64,000 bases of DNA from contig WIXG01000134.1 in NCBI GenBank assembly GCA_009869945.1, positions 1 through 64,000 on the forward strand, given 5' to 3'. A program made the position numbers and the translations under genes. Shown here one piece after another: positions 54,101 through 64,000 of the stretch; position 1 is the first letter of the stretch; each line of letters opens with the position of its first letter. The stretch comes from Mesaphorura yosii (lineage: Eukaryota; Arthropoda; Collembola; Poduromorpha; Tullbergiidae). The notes beneath the pieces were generated by a model that saw only the letters and a program-made list of their open reading frames with translations, was not told the DNA's origin and searched no databases.

Positions 54101-57100
54101 CGATACAATACTGCCAATACAATGTGAGATTTCGCACAGGTTCGAGGCACTTATAAATCTTGTGTGCGGATTTCGGACAGCGCGGACGCCTTTTATGCTA
54201 ATTCTGACGACTGCCTACTGCGAAGTTGGAGTGCTGGCGTGAATTGACGGTGCGAGTCGATCAATCTTTCAAAGACAATTATGACAGAGGATTATTCCAC
54301 AAAATGCTGCAAATTTCGTGCGGTTTCATAATTAAAAAATTAATTGTATGCCAGTTAATTAAAAAGGCCCTTGTAATTCGTCAAATCATTGCTGTAAGAA
54401 TCAACGCTTCCGGAACGCCGTCACCGTCACCTGTGTGAAGAGTTTTATGTCTTGGAGTCTTCCTATCATGTTTTCGTGTTCAGTGTGACAATTTAGCTTA
54501 AAGCAGTATTCCGTAATTCCGTATTCAGGTTAATGCATAGGCATACAAGGAATTTGTGATCGTGCTGTCCGAGACATTGTTGCAGCGAGCCGAGCCGAGT
54601 GAATGCCAAGTGTCAAGTCGCAGGTGGCAAAACTTATCTCATACACAAATCAGGACAGGACAAACCGAGAAGCCTTGAAGGGTTTTCAAATTTTCATACA
54701 AGAATCAAGAATTTGACAGAATTCTTCTTTGGCGCAGAGTACAAAGAAAAGAATCGCGTCGGCGCTGCGCCGAAACGTCAAGCAAAAGTCCAAGAACAAT
54801 ATTTCTTGGCAGTTTTAATGCGAAAATGACTCAGTTTTGAGGCTTGCCATTTGCTCATTGAGAATGTGACGGCTTAGGACGGCTGAGTGCTGTGACAGAC
54901 TCGCGACTTATGAAGATCCACCTTTTCATTACTCAACTATATTAACTCACTTTTGTATTCAAGTCATGCTCACCTTCGCCATAAAAACTGTTTTGCGTTG
55001 TGATTTGCATTTGGACTCAAATCCAATCGACATGCGACGCGACGTGACTGCGCCTGAGCCTGAGAGTAGTCGTAATAAGATGGAAGCTCATTCGCTCTGC
55101 AGCGTTGATTGTCTTCTTCACTGCGCTACGCTGTGAGTTTCTTTGCTATTGCTGTTGCTATTGTTTGTAATAATAACAATATGATAATCGCATCTCTGCC
55201 CTCATCTCCAAATTGTCTTAAGCTTGTCATTGTTGACTCCTTCTTACTCCACTGGGCGTTCCCTTCAACCATGCCTTTTAATAATAGCATTTGTCGTAAT
55301 AGAATAATAATACGCGGCCTACCCAGCATTTATTTTAGACTTATTGCACCTTTTTATGTTTACGACTCTGTACGTCCCTATTTGGAAGTTTATCTTCGTG
55401 TCTTGCGATTTCACACATGATGTACATGAATTTGGCCAGCTTGCGACTTGCGAGTTTGCGTCTGGCGACTCGCGTCTTGCGAAGTGAAAATGAGCAACGC
55501 GAATGGCTATACTATATCCACATTAGCGAGAAAATACAATTTCGTAATACAAAGACTTTTTTGGTTCATGAAAGGTCTTTTTGAATTTTTTGCACAAATC
55601 AAGCATTTTTTGGTTAATGCACTTTTCATCTGTTTCTCCTTGCTCTTATAATTTTAGATTTTTGATCCCATTTCAGTATTACGCCAAGCACGAAGGCCTT
55701 AATTACACACACGCTTGATTTTTTATCACTTTCAAGTAGCGTAGCGCTGCTGAAGCAGCATGATTAAGAGAAAAGGTTCCTCCCACACTAAAAGAAAGCG
55801 CAGATGATCAAAAGCTGACTGACTCGATTGTTTGCATTCGGACCTCGAGTTCTCGAGCATTCTTGACTCGAATTTTGTAGCCTAATCATGGGAATTTATT
55901 AATGAATCCAGAATGACATGAACATCTTCCCCTGTCGGTACTAGATATCAAAATTCATTTGATAGTTGTTTGCTTGCAGTCTTTGCTTGTGTGTGTTTGT
56001 GATTGCAATTTATACGAGTGTTTATTTACTCAAGGAATTGTCTTGTCACTCTGCTATTGCTTTATGCGAAACATGCACAATAGAATGAAATGCATGCTCT
56101 TTTGAAGTTTCACAATTTCCTTGTTTTATTAAGCACGGAACTTGTCCATATGATTGAAGCCCGGCTTTTCACTTTTCTTCCCTTTTAATAGTCATCATGT
56201 TTCGTCATTGTTCGGGATCACTATGCTTTTTTCTCTGCTCTGTCCGCGTCCACGTCTCGTCCGCGTTCAGGTTACACGGATGGAGTAAAGAGCAGAGCAA
56301 AGAGCAAGCAGCCAAGCAGGTAGATTGAGAACCTGAGCCCTGAGTGTAAATTGAGATTATCAGGGAAGCGTCACAGAGAAGAGCAGACGCAAAGGGGAAT
56401 GAAGATCCTATTCATTCAGCTCCTCATTTTATTCATTCCCAGTTTTTTAAAATTAGTATTCGTGAATAGAGGACATGAAGGCTGCTGCAGGATAATGCAA
56501 ATAATGCAGATGAAGGATGAGAAATCCAAACTCCTGTGAATCGTACATAAAAGGGGTCAGTTTTGATTTTTTATTAAAATGGTCATTCACAGAATAGTCA
56601 TTGAGGTCCATGGGAAAATGAGATAAGACAAAAAATCGCCGTGTGTGTTTGAAGCATTGCATTTGAATACTTGTGCATTGAAACCCTTATTTGTACTGTA
56701 CTATCCATGAAGGTGTATTTATTCGTAATTATCCATGTGAATCTAGAGAATTAAGACAAAAGGCCGGATTGCTCAAAAATGGCCAGATCGACTTTTCCGA
56801 CGCTGGTGCCCATATCAAACTTAGCTTACATCAGTATGCGAGGTGCAACATTAAACTTTTAAAAATTAGCCATCCAACTCCACAATTTAGAAAATTCAAA
56901 CGACTTTCGTCTAGGCTTCCAGACTGCATAAACAGGAGATGTTGGTTTTTGTGCTGCTTTAAGTAAACCTATTTTGCTTACAATATCGGCACAATGGAAA
57001 AGATTATCTTGTTGCAGCCTGCGTCTGCATCGCGATCATCACAATTACAAAATCAAGTGCAAGTTTAATCTGCCTACATCTGTACACTACTACCAAGAAG

Positions 57101-60100
57101 GCCACGTATATGTCCACACAGTCCACAGGCCAGGGTGCTGGAGCCGAACCAACTTGAAAAGACGCATTTTTATTTCGCACGGGTTCACTACGTCCGTATA
57201 ACTGTGTTGGCACTCCCAGTTATGTAAGCTAATGTTACTCACACCTGGAATATTCAAGAAGGGCAAGGGTTCGAGTTCGAGTCCGGGATGTAGGCATTTT
57301 TAATCTTTCGCTTGAGAAACCGGACTTTGAATACGCAAGGCAAAGTGTCACTTCGTGAGGAAAATTGCAGGGATGACAAAAGCTACGACAAGAAGGTGTC
57401 GTCTAACAATCTAACACCTTGCATTTGATTGAGGTCACGAATTCATTCGCTATTCACCCTTTCAAGACCCACGGTTTATGGGTTCTGTTTCAATGAACTG
57501 ATTTTTAATCATGTCATAATGCATATGCATTTTTTAACCTAATTCCTCCGTCCCGTTCGCGTTCTTCATCCACTAGCATACTGAACTAGCATATTGCATG
57601 CTTGCATGAAGATAATCTCCGTAGAATATTTGTGACAGACGTGAGCCGTGAATCGTGAATCTGCAAAATGCGTAATACTCCGCGGTACGACATAGAAACG
57701 CGAAATCCGCCAATAAAAGTAAAGCACTTGACACAGTCCGCAGTAAATAGGCTCATGACGTCCGAACAAGGCGACGTAATTCGTAATTAGATTTAGTGCG
57801 TAAGAAGCTTAAGCTAGAGCTTAACGCAGTCACAATTCTTTACTTTCTCTCACACTTTCACTTATGCTGATGATTGTGTTTTGCTTTTGCTTACATTTGT
57901 GCATTGCGTATTTATTACATCACCTGCATTGCCCTGGCATGGGAGAGATGTTCCTCGTTACATTACAGTCACTAAGCCATTATTTAGTATTTTAAGCCGA
58001 TTTACGCGAATTAAGGGCAGACAGGCATGCCTACACGCTTCATGCTTCTAGGCTGCGTCTGGCAAAATTCATTCTGCTTTAATGCTCGTCTGAGACCGAT
58101 ACCGAGACGAGCTTCCTTTCGCTTTTCATTGTTACATGCGATAACAATAAACGAAGGCCTGCCTGCCTTTTGCCTGCTCGCTTCTCCGTTTTATTTCTGA
58201 CAACTGAGCTGCGCTGTACTACGATAATGCGGTCTCATTACACGCACTGAGTATTTATCTTTCCTGTTCACTCCATAATGTGGCACAGTTTAACTGCTGT
58301 GAAGGGTGAACTCATTTTTCCAAGTCTTGTTAAGTATGCGGGGAAGTTTAAATCATAATCCAAGAAATTAATAAATGTAGAATTGTAGAGAAAGGATGAA
58401 AAAACGGCAGCAGGTTGCTGGTTGCCGGCATGGGCATGCACGGCATATGGCGATATGGCAGCATGCAGCAAGCGCAACGCAGGATCGCACGCAGGACTCC
58501 CTTGTGTGAGCGAAAGGCATTAATAATTTAACAAGGATCCTGCCTTGGATTAAAAAAGTTTGTAATAAAAAGGTAAATACTTGCGCATGGCAGTCGCGGT
58601 GTATTTTCTTTACCTTTTCTAAGCGTGGAGCCTTTTATCTGCGTTTGTTCAAGAAACCGTGAGCGTAGGGGTACGAATTTATCATAAATGTCCATATAAA
58701 TTGAAATTTAAGAAGTAGGCCAGACAAAACCGCGGCGATGCCGCGAGCAACGACAGAAGTTAATTCGAGCAGGAGCAGTTTAGGTTTAGAATTTTGGATC
58801 TTTCCAACTTTTGGCAAGTGATCCTATTTATAGATAAGAATGCCTGTGCAATGCACTAATATTTCGCTCAGACCCCAAATCAAAAGAGCAACGGATTCTG
58901 ATTTTCTGACGGTGATCTGAAGTTGACAACAGGGAAAAGGGTAACTTGGCTTTACTTTGTTCGTGGGGGTGTGACTTTTAGGGTTACCTCAAAGCAATTC
59001 ATCTCTAAAGTCTCTCGCGTCTCGTCTCACTTTGGATTCTCTGTCTGGCAGCATAAAGCATGCATTATTAGGTGTATCTCTTCGTGGCATCATAAAAGTG
59101 CAGCCCAGCGCCCGAATCCGTACGCTGTGCCGCCCGTACGCGTTGAATGCTCTACCCTTCAGCCTTTGGCTTTGGCTTGGCATGCATCTTCCTCAGGTTT
59201 AACTGTGGAGGTATTCACAGCCACTATCATGTGCATCTTACCCTTTGCCTCTGCTGTCCACTGCGTGCTGCATGTTTGTACTCAGTATTGCCGTTGCCTT
59301 GGCTTTGGGTTTTATAAGGCAACAATGTATGGTAAATAGTGAGCAGCGCTGGTGCTGGTGCGAAAGTTGTATACGGAGGTAAGTGGTTTGCCCTTTGTAG
59401 CCTCTGCCTCTGCTGTCTGGCTATCTGCTGCATTATTGTACACCACGCATTCGATACTCGTGTCCAAGCTCGTAATGCTGCTCTACAATGATGCTGATGC
59501 ACCATGCGAAATGTCTCAAAAGACTTAAAACCCTTTTCAACCGACCGTCTCAGTTTGGATTCATACATTGATCCGACCACATTGGGGAATTCTTAATTAG
59601 GTGTACTTGGAGTTTCGCATTGTTGCATAACCTGACAAGTCAACCAACGCTCAATAATTTATCTGGAATACCGAACTTGCCATCGTCACGTTTGAACTTG
59701 CAACTTGAGTTCCGGTGGAAGCTTGTGTTGACATTCTCGAATTTATTAGTGGCATTGGCGCGACTGGCTTTTGTTTTAGTGCGTTCGTGTGAAGTGAACT
59801 TGTGCACAATTTTGTTCCAACGTGGTCGCCTAGCTTCAGTATTCTGCAATTCGCAATTGTGAGTGAATTTCCCCAATTTTTGCAATTCTATAGTTTTGGT
59901 ATGCCAGTGCACAATGCACAAAACATGTGAGCATTCGCAAAACACACATTCGGAGCCAAGAGAAAAGCAGACGCGACATTCACGAGCTGTTTTCTTGATA
60001 ATACTTGCCACGCATGAGTAGAAAGTGCTGAACGTTATCAGCCTCAGCCCCAACGTACACGTGAAAGAGTTTCACATTAGAAGCAATTTAGCGGCCACAC

Positions 60101-61857
60101 AAACCAAATCAATTTATTTTAAGCCGAAATGAGGATACGCGCAGCCAAAATAATAAGACATGGATGAATTAGTTTCTGAGGAGTTTGGATCGCGGCGAGC
60201 GATGATGACCCGTGTGTGAGACACGAGAATTTTTCATTCCTTCACGTTTTTTGTTTCTAGTCAAAAGTTTTGTAGAAGAATGTCTCTGAATGTGCTCTGA
60301 GTCTTGATCACCGCTGCGCTGTGGTCGTGCTCGTGGTCCGTCCATCCGTCTTTCATTTTTCTTAGTTTGAAGTAAAGACGAGGCAGGGCAAAGACAGACA
60401 AGAACACAAGAAAGGGTTTACTTACATACGAAATTATCCTCAAAATGAGCACATGCATTATTGCCATTATCATATGACAAGACTTTTAACATGATACGTG
60501 CCCATTTCACAATTTATAATTTTTTTCCATGCCATACGAGAAAATGTACCGTATTAAAAATTATTTTCGAAAGCTCGGGCTGAAGAAGAAAGAGTTTTAT
60601 GGTGGAGTGTAAGTGAATGCAAAGGATGACCGACACTTGACTGAAAGGAACTGAATTGAGCCCAGTCGCTGCCTGTCTCGGCTCGCCGTAACCCTAAAGC
60701 AATCTTCTTAATGCAATTGCTGCGCTGTGCTGAAGTACGGTATCGTACGCGATTGTAAGACATTTTATGGATGCGAAGGAATAATCACGATAATAACGCA
60801 AAACGGACGGACCGACGGGAAAGAGCCAGAGCGCACTTGTGCGTTCCTATTTTGTATGAACGTGCGCGTAGTCGCAGTCGCAGTGTAATTTATATTTCAG
60901 ATATTACAATGTTCAATTTTCACCCTTAATTGGACCTCAACTAAATTACATTTCCTCCAAGTCCGCGTCCGCACAGTGCAGACAAAGTTTTACAATGGAC
61001 GCTACACTCTACACTGAATCATAAAAAATTGTACAAAAATTCTCATGTACACTCGAAACTAATAATAATGATAACGCACATTTAACCCTTTTTTGTTCCT
61101 CGTGAACTGTGCTGCTTGCTGCTACCCTGTGATGTGGCCTGACCATTTATTGCCAGACTCTGCGGCCGACAATGATTTACAGAACGCCTGAATTTTTCCG
61201 AATGCTGATGCCTGTGCTTTGCTTGAATCGCAAAGATTTAATTTTTTTCTGCTAAAAATTATGATGCGATATGTTATTGTACGAGTACGCGCACAATCTG
61301 CAGGTGATGTTGATGGACGATGTCGACGTGAAATGTGCAAATGGCAAAGTCCTTTTTGCATTTTTACAATCTTCGCTGACCATCTTTGACATTTACTCCG
61401 TGCGCGCATACGCTCAGCTCAGAAAGAGGAATTATTTCGTGTCTTAGCACTGCCGAGAGCACCTCGGGCAAACATTATGCGAACGCATGAGCTTAATTAC
61501 AATAGGAAACGTTTTATAAGCCTCACGTCTAAAAGATAGCGAATCATCGCACTGTGCCGATTGTTTGCGTGAAGAACGTGAGATCATTTCCAAGTTATTT
61601 CCGACTCTCGCAATAAAAATAGTCCATGTAAACTTGCGTCTGTGTGTGATCGCACTTGAACCACAAAAAATAAACGGATTGACGTATAATTGCTGAGAAA
61701 TATTAAATAATTTGCGTTGTATTGACGAAACAATCAAACTTGCGGCTGCTGGCTTTTGAGATTGGAAGTACAAACTTAACTTTGCGGTGTCATTAGTATT
61801 TCGTGCACATGGAATTCTATTCTCAGGTTTAATATTGCGTAATTTCTCACATTTTCA
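42200..61857. other. Long non-coding stretch upstream of the Grainyhead-like gene
   Basis: About 19.7 kb with only chance-like short frames; the longest are 132-138 codons at 48308-48706, 58923-59339 and 59640-60053, none recognisable. A GC-richer island lies near 51570-51720. Because the first visible exon of the Grainyhead-like gene begins after an acceptor, upstream non-coding exons and the promoter probably lie somewhere in this stretch or in the 41.3-42.2 kb patch. Confidence 0.45.
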
Positions 61858-63710
61858 GGAATCACTGACCAAAATTGAAATTACGACTATCCACTGCAGT
61901 TCGCAGTAAATGTCTTGCTCAACAAATATCATCGCTACTGTCTTCGAAGTTAAGTGAATCGCTCCACGACCAATTTTTTCTTGCTGTTCCGCGTGCGTGC
62001 GCATGTCGTCAACGGATCTCGGCACATCGGAAGACACGGTGGTCAACACTACCTCGTCTTCAGCATCGGGCTCTCCATCCACCACACCGTCGGTCATCAC
62101 CCTGAACCAGCCCTCGCCAACTTCTTCCAACGTAATTCAACTAACGGCTCTTACGACGGCTACAGCTACAGCCCGAACGGAGAATTGTAAGTGATATTAC
62201 ATGGTATCAGTTTTATTTGAGCAACAGTGACTTGGAGTTCAATGCTTATAGAAGAGAATGAAATTAAGAAGAATCAAACCTGAAGTTGCTTAGGGGTAAA
62301 TTAGAATTTGTTGATGAGGAACTTATCTAATGTTTGAAGTTTGCTTGATGGACCAGACGGCTTGTCTTTAATTTTTGATCCTATTTCTTGAACTTTTGGC
62401 TTCTGGACGAGGTGAAGGCACGGGTAGTAGGCAAGATTTCCCTGATTGTGCTTCAGGTCGCATCCAGGGCGACAAAACAATGGCAAGTTTCTCTTAGCAG
62501 CAGACTTGGCTATCTCGAACTCTTCCTTCTTCATTCCATGAATGCGCGCAGCAGACTCTTCATTTTTTTCATTGATTATTTGGAAGGATATTCGTTGTGA
62601 AATGTAGTTGCGTATCCCAGGAAGCACTAGGAATCGAAATATATTTAAGTACTGATGCACCAAAAACATCATCCATGCTTCAAATTATTTTGCTCCTTAC
62701 CTGAAACCAGCACTCTGCCAATTCTTGTGCTGCTCTGTTCTCCTCGTCGTTTCCATCGCTGAACAGTAGTTTATGCACACAGACCGGGGTTAGATTGTGC
62801 TGCTGGCAGTACCTGGCAACTGTTGCATTTTGCTCCTTTTTGTGATGTGAAGCAACCCCAAAATAGCGATTCTTTCCCACATAAACTGGAATAGTTGCAG
62901 GTGTGTCCCAGATCTTCTGCAGGTACTCCCACACATCACACAGTGATTCGTCTGGAAGCATCATTAGGAAGTACACCGTCCGCTTTGGTACAGATTCGTC
63001 TGGAACCGACATCAAAATTTCATAGTCAGCAGTTGCATCATCAATTGGCAGTGGTCCATCTTGCTGTGAGTTGAAGTGGACGATAGGTTCGGGGTTGAGC
63101 TTTCGTTCTTGCAGTATAACTACTTTTGGATAAACGGCAGTAGCTGCTTCTTATAACGGTCAGTGAAAATGTAACGTGGAAATAACATTTTGATTACTTA
63201 TCTGAAGAATTACTACTTGCACTACTCTAAGAATTGTGAAGATTCGCGAAGAATAAAAAAGAACCAGCACTTGAAAACAAAGCCTTTCTGCAATGGCTAT
63301 TGCAGTAGCTGTCAAATGGCTGTTAGTCATGAATTCCGTCTACAGTATTTATTTGGAAACCACATAACAGTCATGTAGTTCGGCTGATGAGATATCCTTA
63401 GAAACTACATAACTGTCACGTGGTCCGTCGGCTTAAGCACGACACGCGGAAACCATTCCGGACTTTGTTTTGTATTTTCAGGCATGTCGACTCCAGGCCC
63501 GCCCGAGTGGCGGCCATACGCGTACGAGCACCCACTCACAGCTGCAACCACAGCCATGCTCAACATCAACGGCGGAGGATCGGACGACCCAAGCTCGTCG
63601 GGATTCGGAATCCTGTACGACTATCACTACAGCAAATTGGAGTCTCTTGGATCAGCCTCGGCCTCGGATCTAATCAAGTCCGAGAATAAGCTGTCGGCCG
63701 ACATTTGGTC
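61858..63710 (+). CDS. grh: Grainyhead-like transcription factor, N-terminal exons (gene continues past window)
   Basis: Exon A runs 61858-62186 after a CACATTTTCAG acceptor, with 5' UTR up to ATG 62003. An in-frame TGA at 61955 supports this start. Exon B runs 63482-63710, bounded by TGTATTTTCAG and GTAAGTCG. The split codon T|GC joins the exons in frame and the visible protein is 137 residues plus a partial codon. Residues 1-62 are Ser/Thr-rich ([20 protein letters not shown]). Residues 63-137 hold the family's N-terminal motif: [16 protein letters not shown], then [10 protein letters not shown], matching ENPLTAATKAMMSING and LGLLYDYYKV of vertebrate GRHL1 as I recall it. That region is the transactivation domain. 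The CP2-type DNA-binding and dimerisation domains must lie outside the window. Family role: nuclear activator of epithelial barrier and cuticle genes. The symbol is by family, not proven orthology. Met63 could be an alternative start. Confidence 0.85.
62301..63143 (-). CDS. Nested antisense gene: GIY-YIG nuclease-like domain protein (5' end uncertain)
   Basis: Two minus-strand exons: about 63143-62701 and 62651-62301, separated by a 49-bp GT-AG intron (GTAAGG donor, GGTGCATCAG acceptor, phase 0). The N-terminal part reads [13 protein letters not shown], then [20 protein letters not shown]. This fits the paired Tyr elements of GIY-YIG folds (here VYFL and YVGK), followed by a basic/His segment. 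Farther on, [14 protein letters not shown] could supply the catalytic Glu helix. The layout is nearest to the LEM-3/ANKLE1 type as I recall it. The C-terminal part is basic with a Cys/His group ([20 protein letters not shown]). The upstream open frame reaches about 63150, where AG acceptors at 63143 or 63149 suggest an earlier exon. Alternatively translation starts at Met 63012 (220 aa). Gene reality is well supported by the in-frame splice; nuclease identity is a motif-level inference, and activity is unknown. Confidence 0.6.
63356..63428. repeat. Tandem pair of imperfect palindromic units
   Basis: GAAACCACATAACAGTCATG (from 63356) recurs 45 bp later as GAAACTACATAACTGTCACG (from 63401). About 23 of 29 positions are shared. 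The first copy is itself near-palindromic (AACCACAT ... ATGTAGTT). The pair lies just outside the 5' side of the nested antisense gene and 50-125 bp before the Grainyhead-like exon acceptor. Possible paired binding sites or remnants of a small element. Confidence 0.55.
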
Positions 63711-64000
63711 GTAAGTCGATCACTTACATTTTTCTACTTCGTCCTGTACTTTCTTCTTACTCACGCGCGGTTAGCTTTTATTGGCACAGATAATATTCAC
63801 GCATTATTAACACCACATTAGCACTTAGCACATATTTGCTTACCAATTTGTGATTTCCCATTTTGTGGGTTTTGGGGGGAAAATGCGTTTAAAACTCGTT
63901 TTTCTTTGGCTCAGTCACCGATCTCCGTCTACGCCGCTCAGGTATTGAGTAATCAAAAGAAGTTGAATGAAGAAATAAATAATAACAAAAGGTGGAAACG

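Larger units (their letters stand above)
62187..63481 (+). other. Intron of the Grainyhead-like gene hosting an antisense gene
   Basis: 1295-bp phase 1 intron with GTAAGTG donor and TTTTCAG acceptor. Nearly two thirds of it is occupied by the minus-strand GIY-YIG-like gene. The rest includes a duplicated, imperfectly palindromic 45-bp unit near its 3' end. Confidence 0.8.

Noticed and set aside
57263..57290. Repeated TTCGAG next to GTCCGGG, tRNA T-arm-like
   Set aside because: The flanking bases do not pair into a T stem and no D-arm or anticodon arm lies upstream.
58923..59339. 138-codon plus-strand frame, with a 137-codon minus-strand frame at 59640-60053
   Set aside because: Neither has a recognisable motif, and both read like translated non-coding sequence with many Cys, Trp and His.
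62003..62186. Other reading frames of the first Grainyhead-like exon (for example a Ser/Tyr/Gly-rich end)
   Set aside because: Only the Ser/Thr-rich frame starting at 62003 joins the second exon in the frame that carries the conserved motif.
63090..63200. Alternative minus-strand start exon reading [20 protein letters not shown] upstream of the nested gene
   Set aside because: The peptide looks plausible, but its only nearby donor leaves a phase that does not match any acceptor into the known exon frame.

Overview
This is eukaryotic nuclear DNA from an animal. The spliced genes, GT-AG introns and gene families (an RGS protein with a cysteine string, a phospholipid scramblase, a Grainyhead-like factor) point to an invertebrate. 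An arthropod such as a springtail or crustacean is my best guess, but the window cannot fix this. The DNA is AT-rich and gene-poor. Intron sizes fall into two classes: very short (49-75 bp) and multi-kilobase. I see no operons, bacterial-type genes, CRISPR array, rRNA, convincing tRNA or intact transposon.

Layout. (1) About 1.3-12.4 kb, plus strand: a complete four-exon gene for an RZ-subfamily regulator of G-protein signalling (RGS17/19/20-like). It encodes a long low-complexity N-terminus, a cysteine string, a 27-codon linker exon and an RGS box split over two exons. (2) About 12.4-27.2 kb: no gene I can support. (3) About 27.2-29.3 kb, minus strand: a compact phospholipid scramblase gene of at least five exons with 65-75 bp introns. 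Coding-like minus-strand segments of unknown identity follow it at 27.2-28.1 kb. (4) About 29.4-61.8 kb: a long gene-poor stretch leading up to the next gene. Around 41.3-42.0 kb there is a patch of unusually exon-like sequence on both strands. (5) About 61.86 kb to the window end, plus strand: the first two visible exons of a Grainyhead-like transcription factor gene, recognised by its conserved N-terminal motif. The gene runs out of the window. (6) Inside the 1.3 kb intron between those two exons, on the opposite strand, lies a small spliced gene for a protein with a GIY-YIG-nuclease-like domain. This is the most unusual feature here.

The genes do not form a functional unit: one dampens heterotrimeric G-protein signalling at membranes, one belongs to the lipid-scrambling family, and one is an epithelial transcription factor. 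All exon boundaries were deduced by hand from reading frame, intron phase and splice-site consensus. No alignment or transcript data were available.
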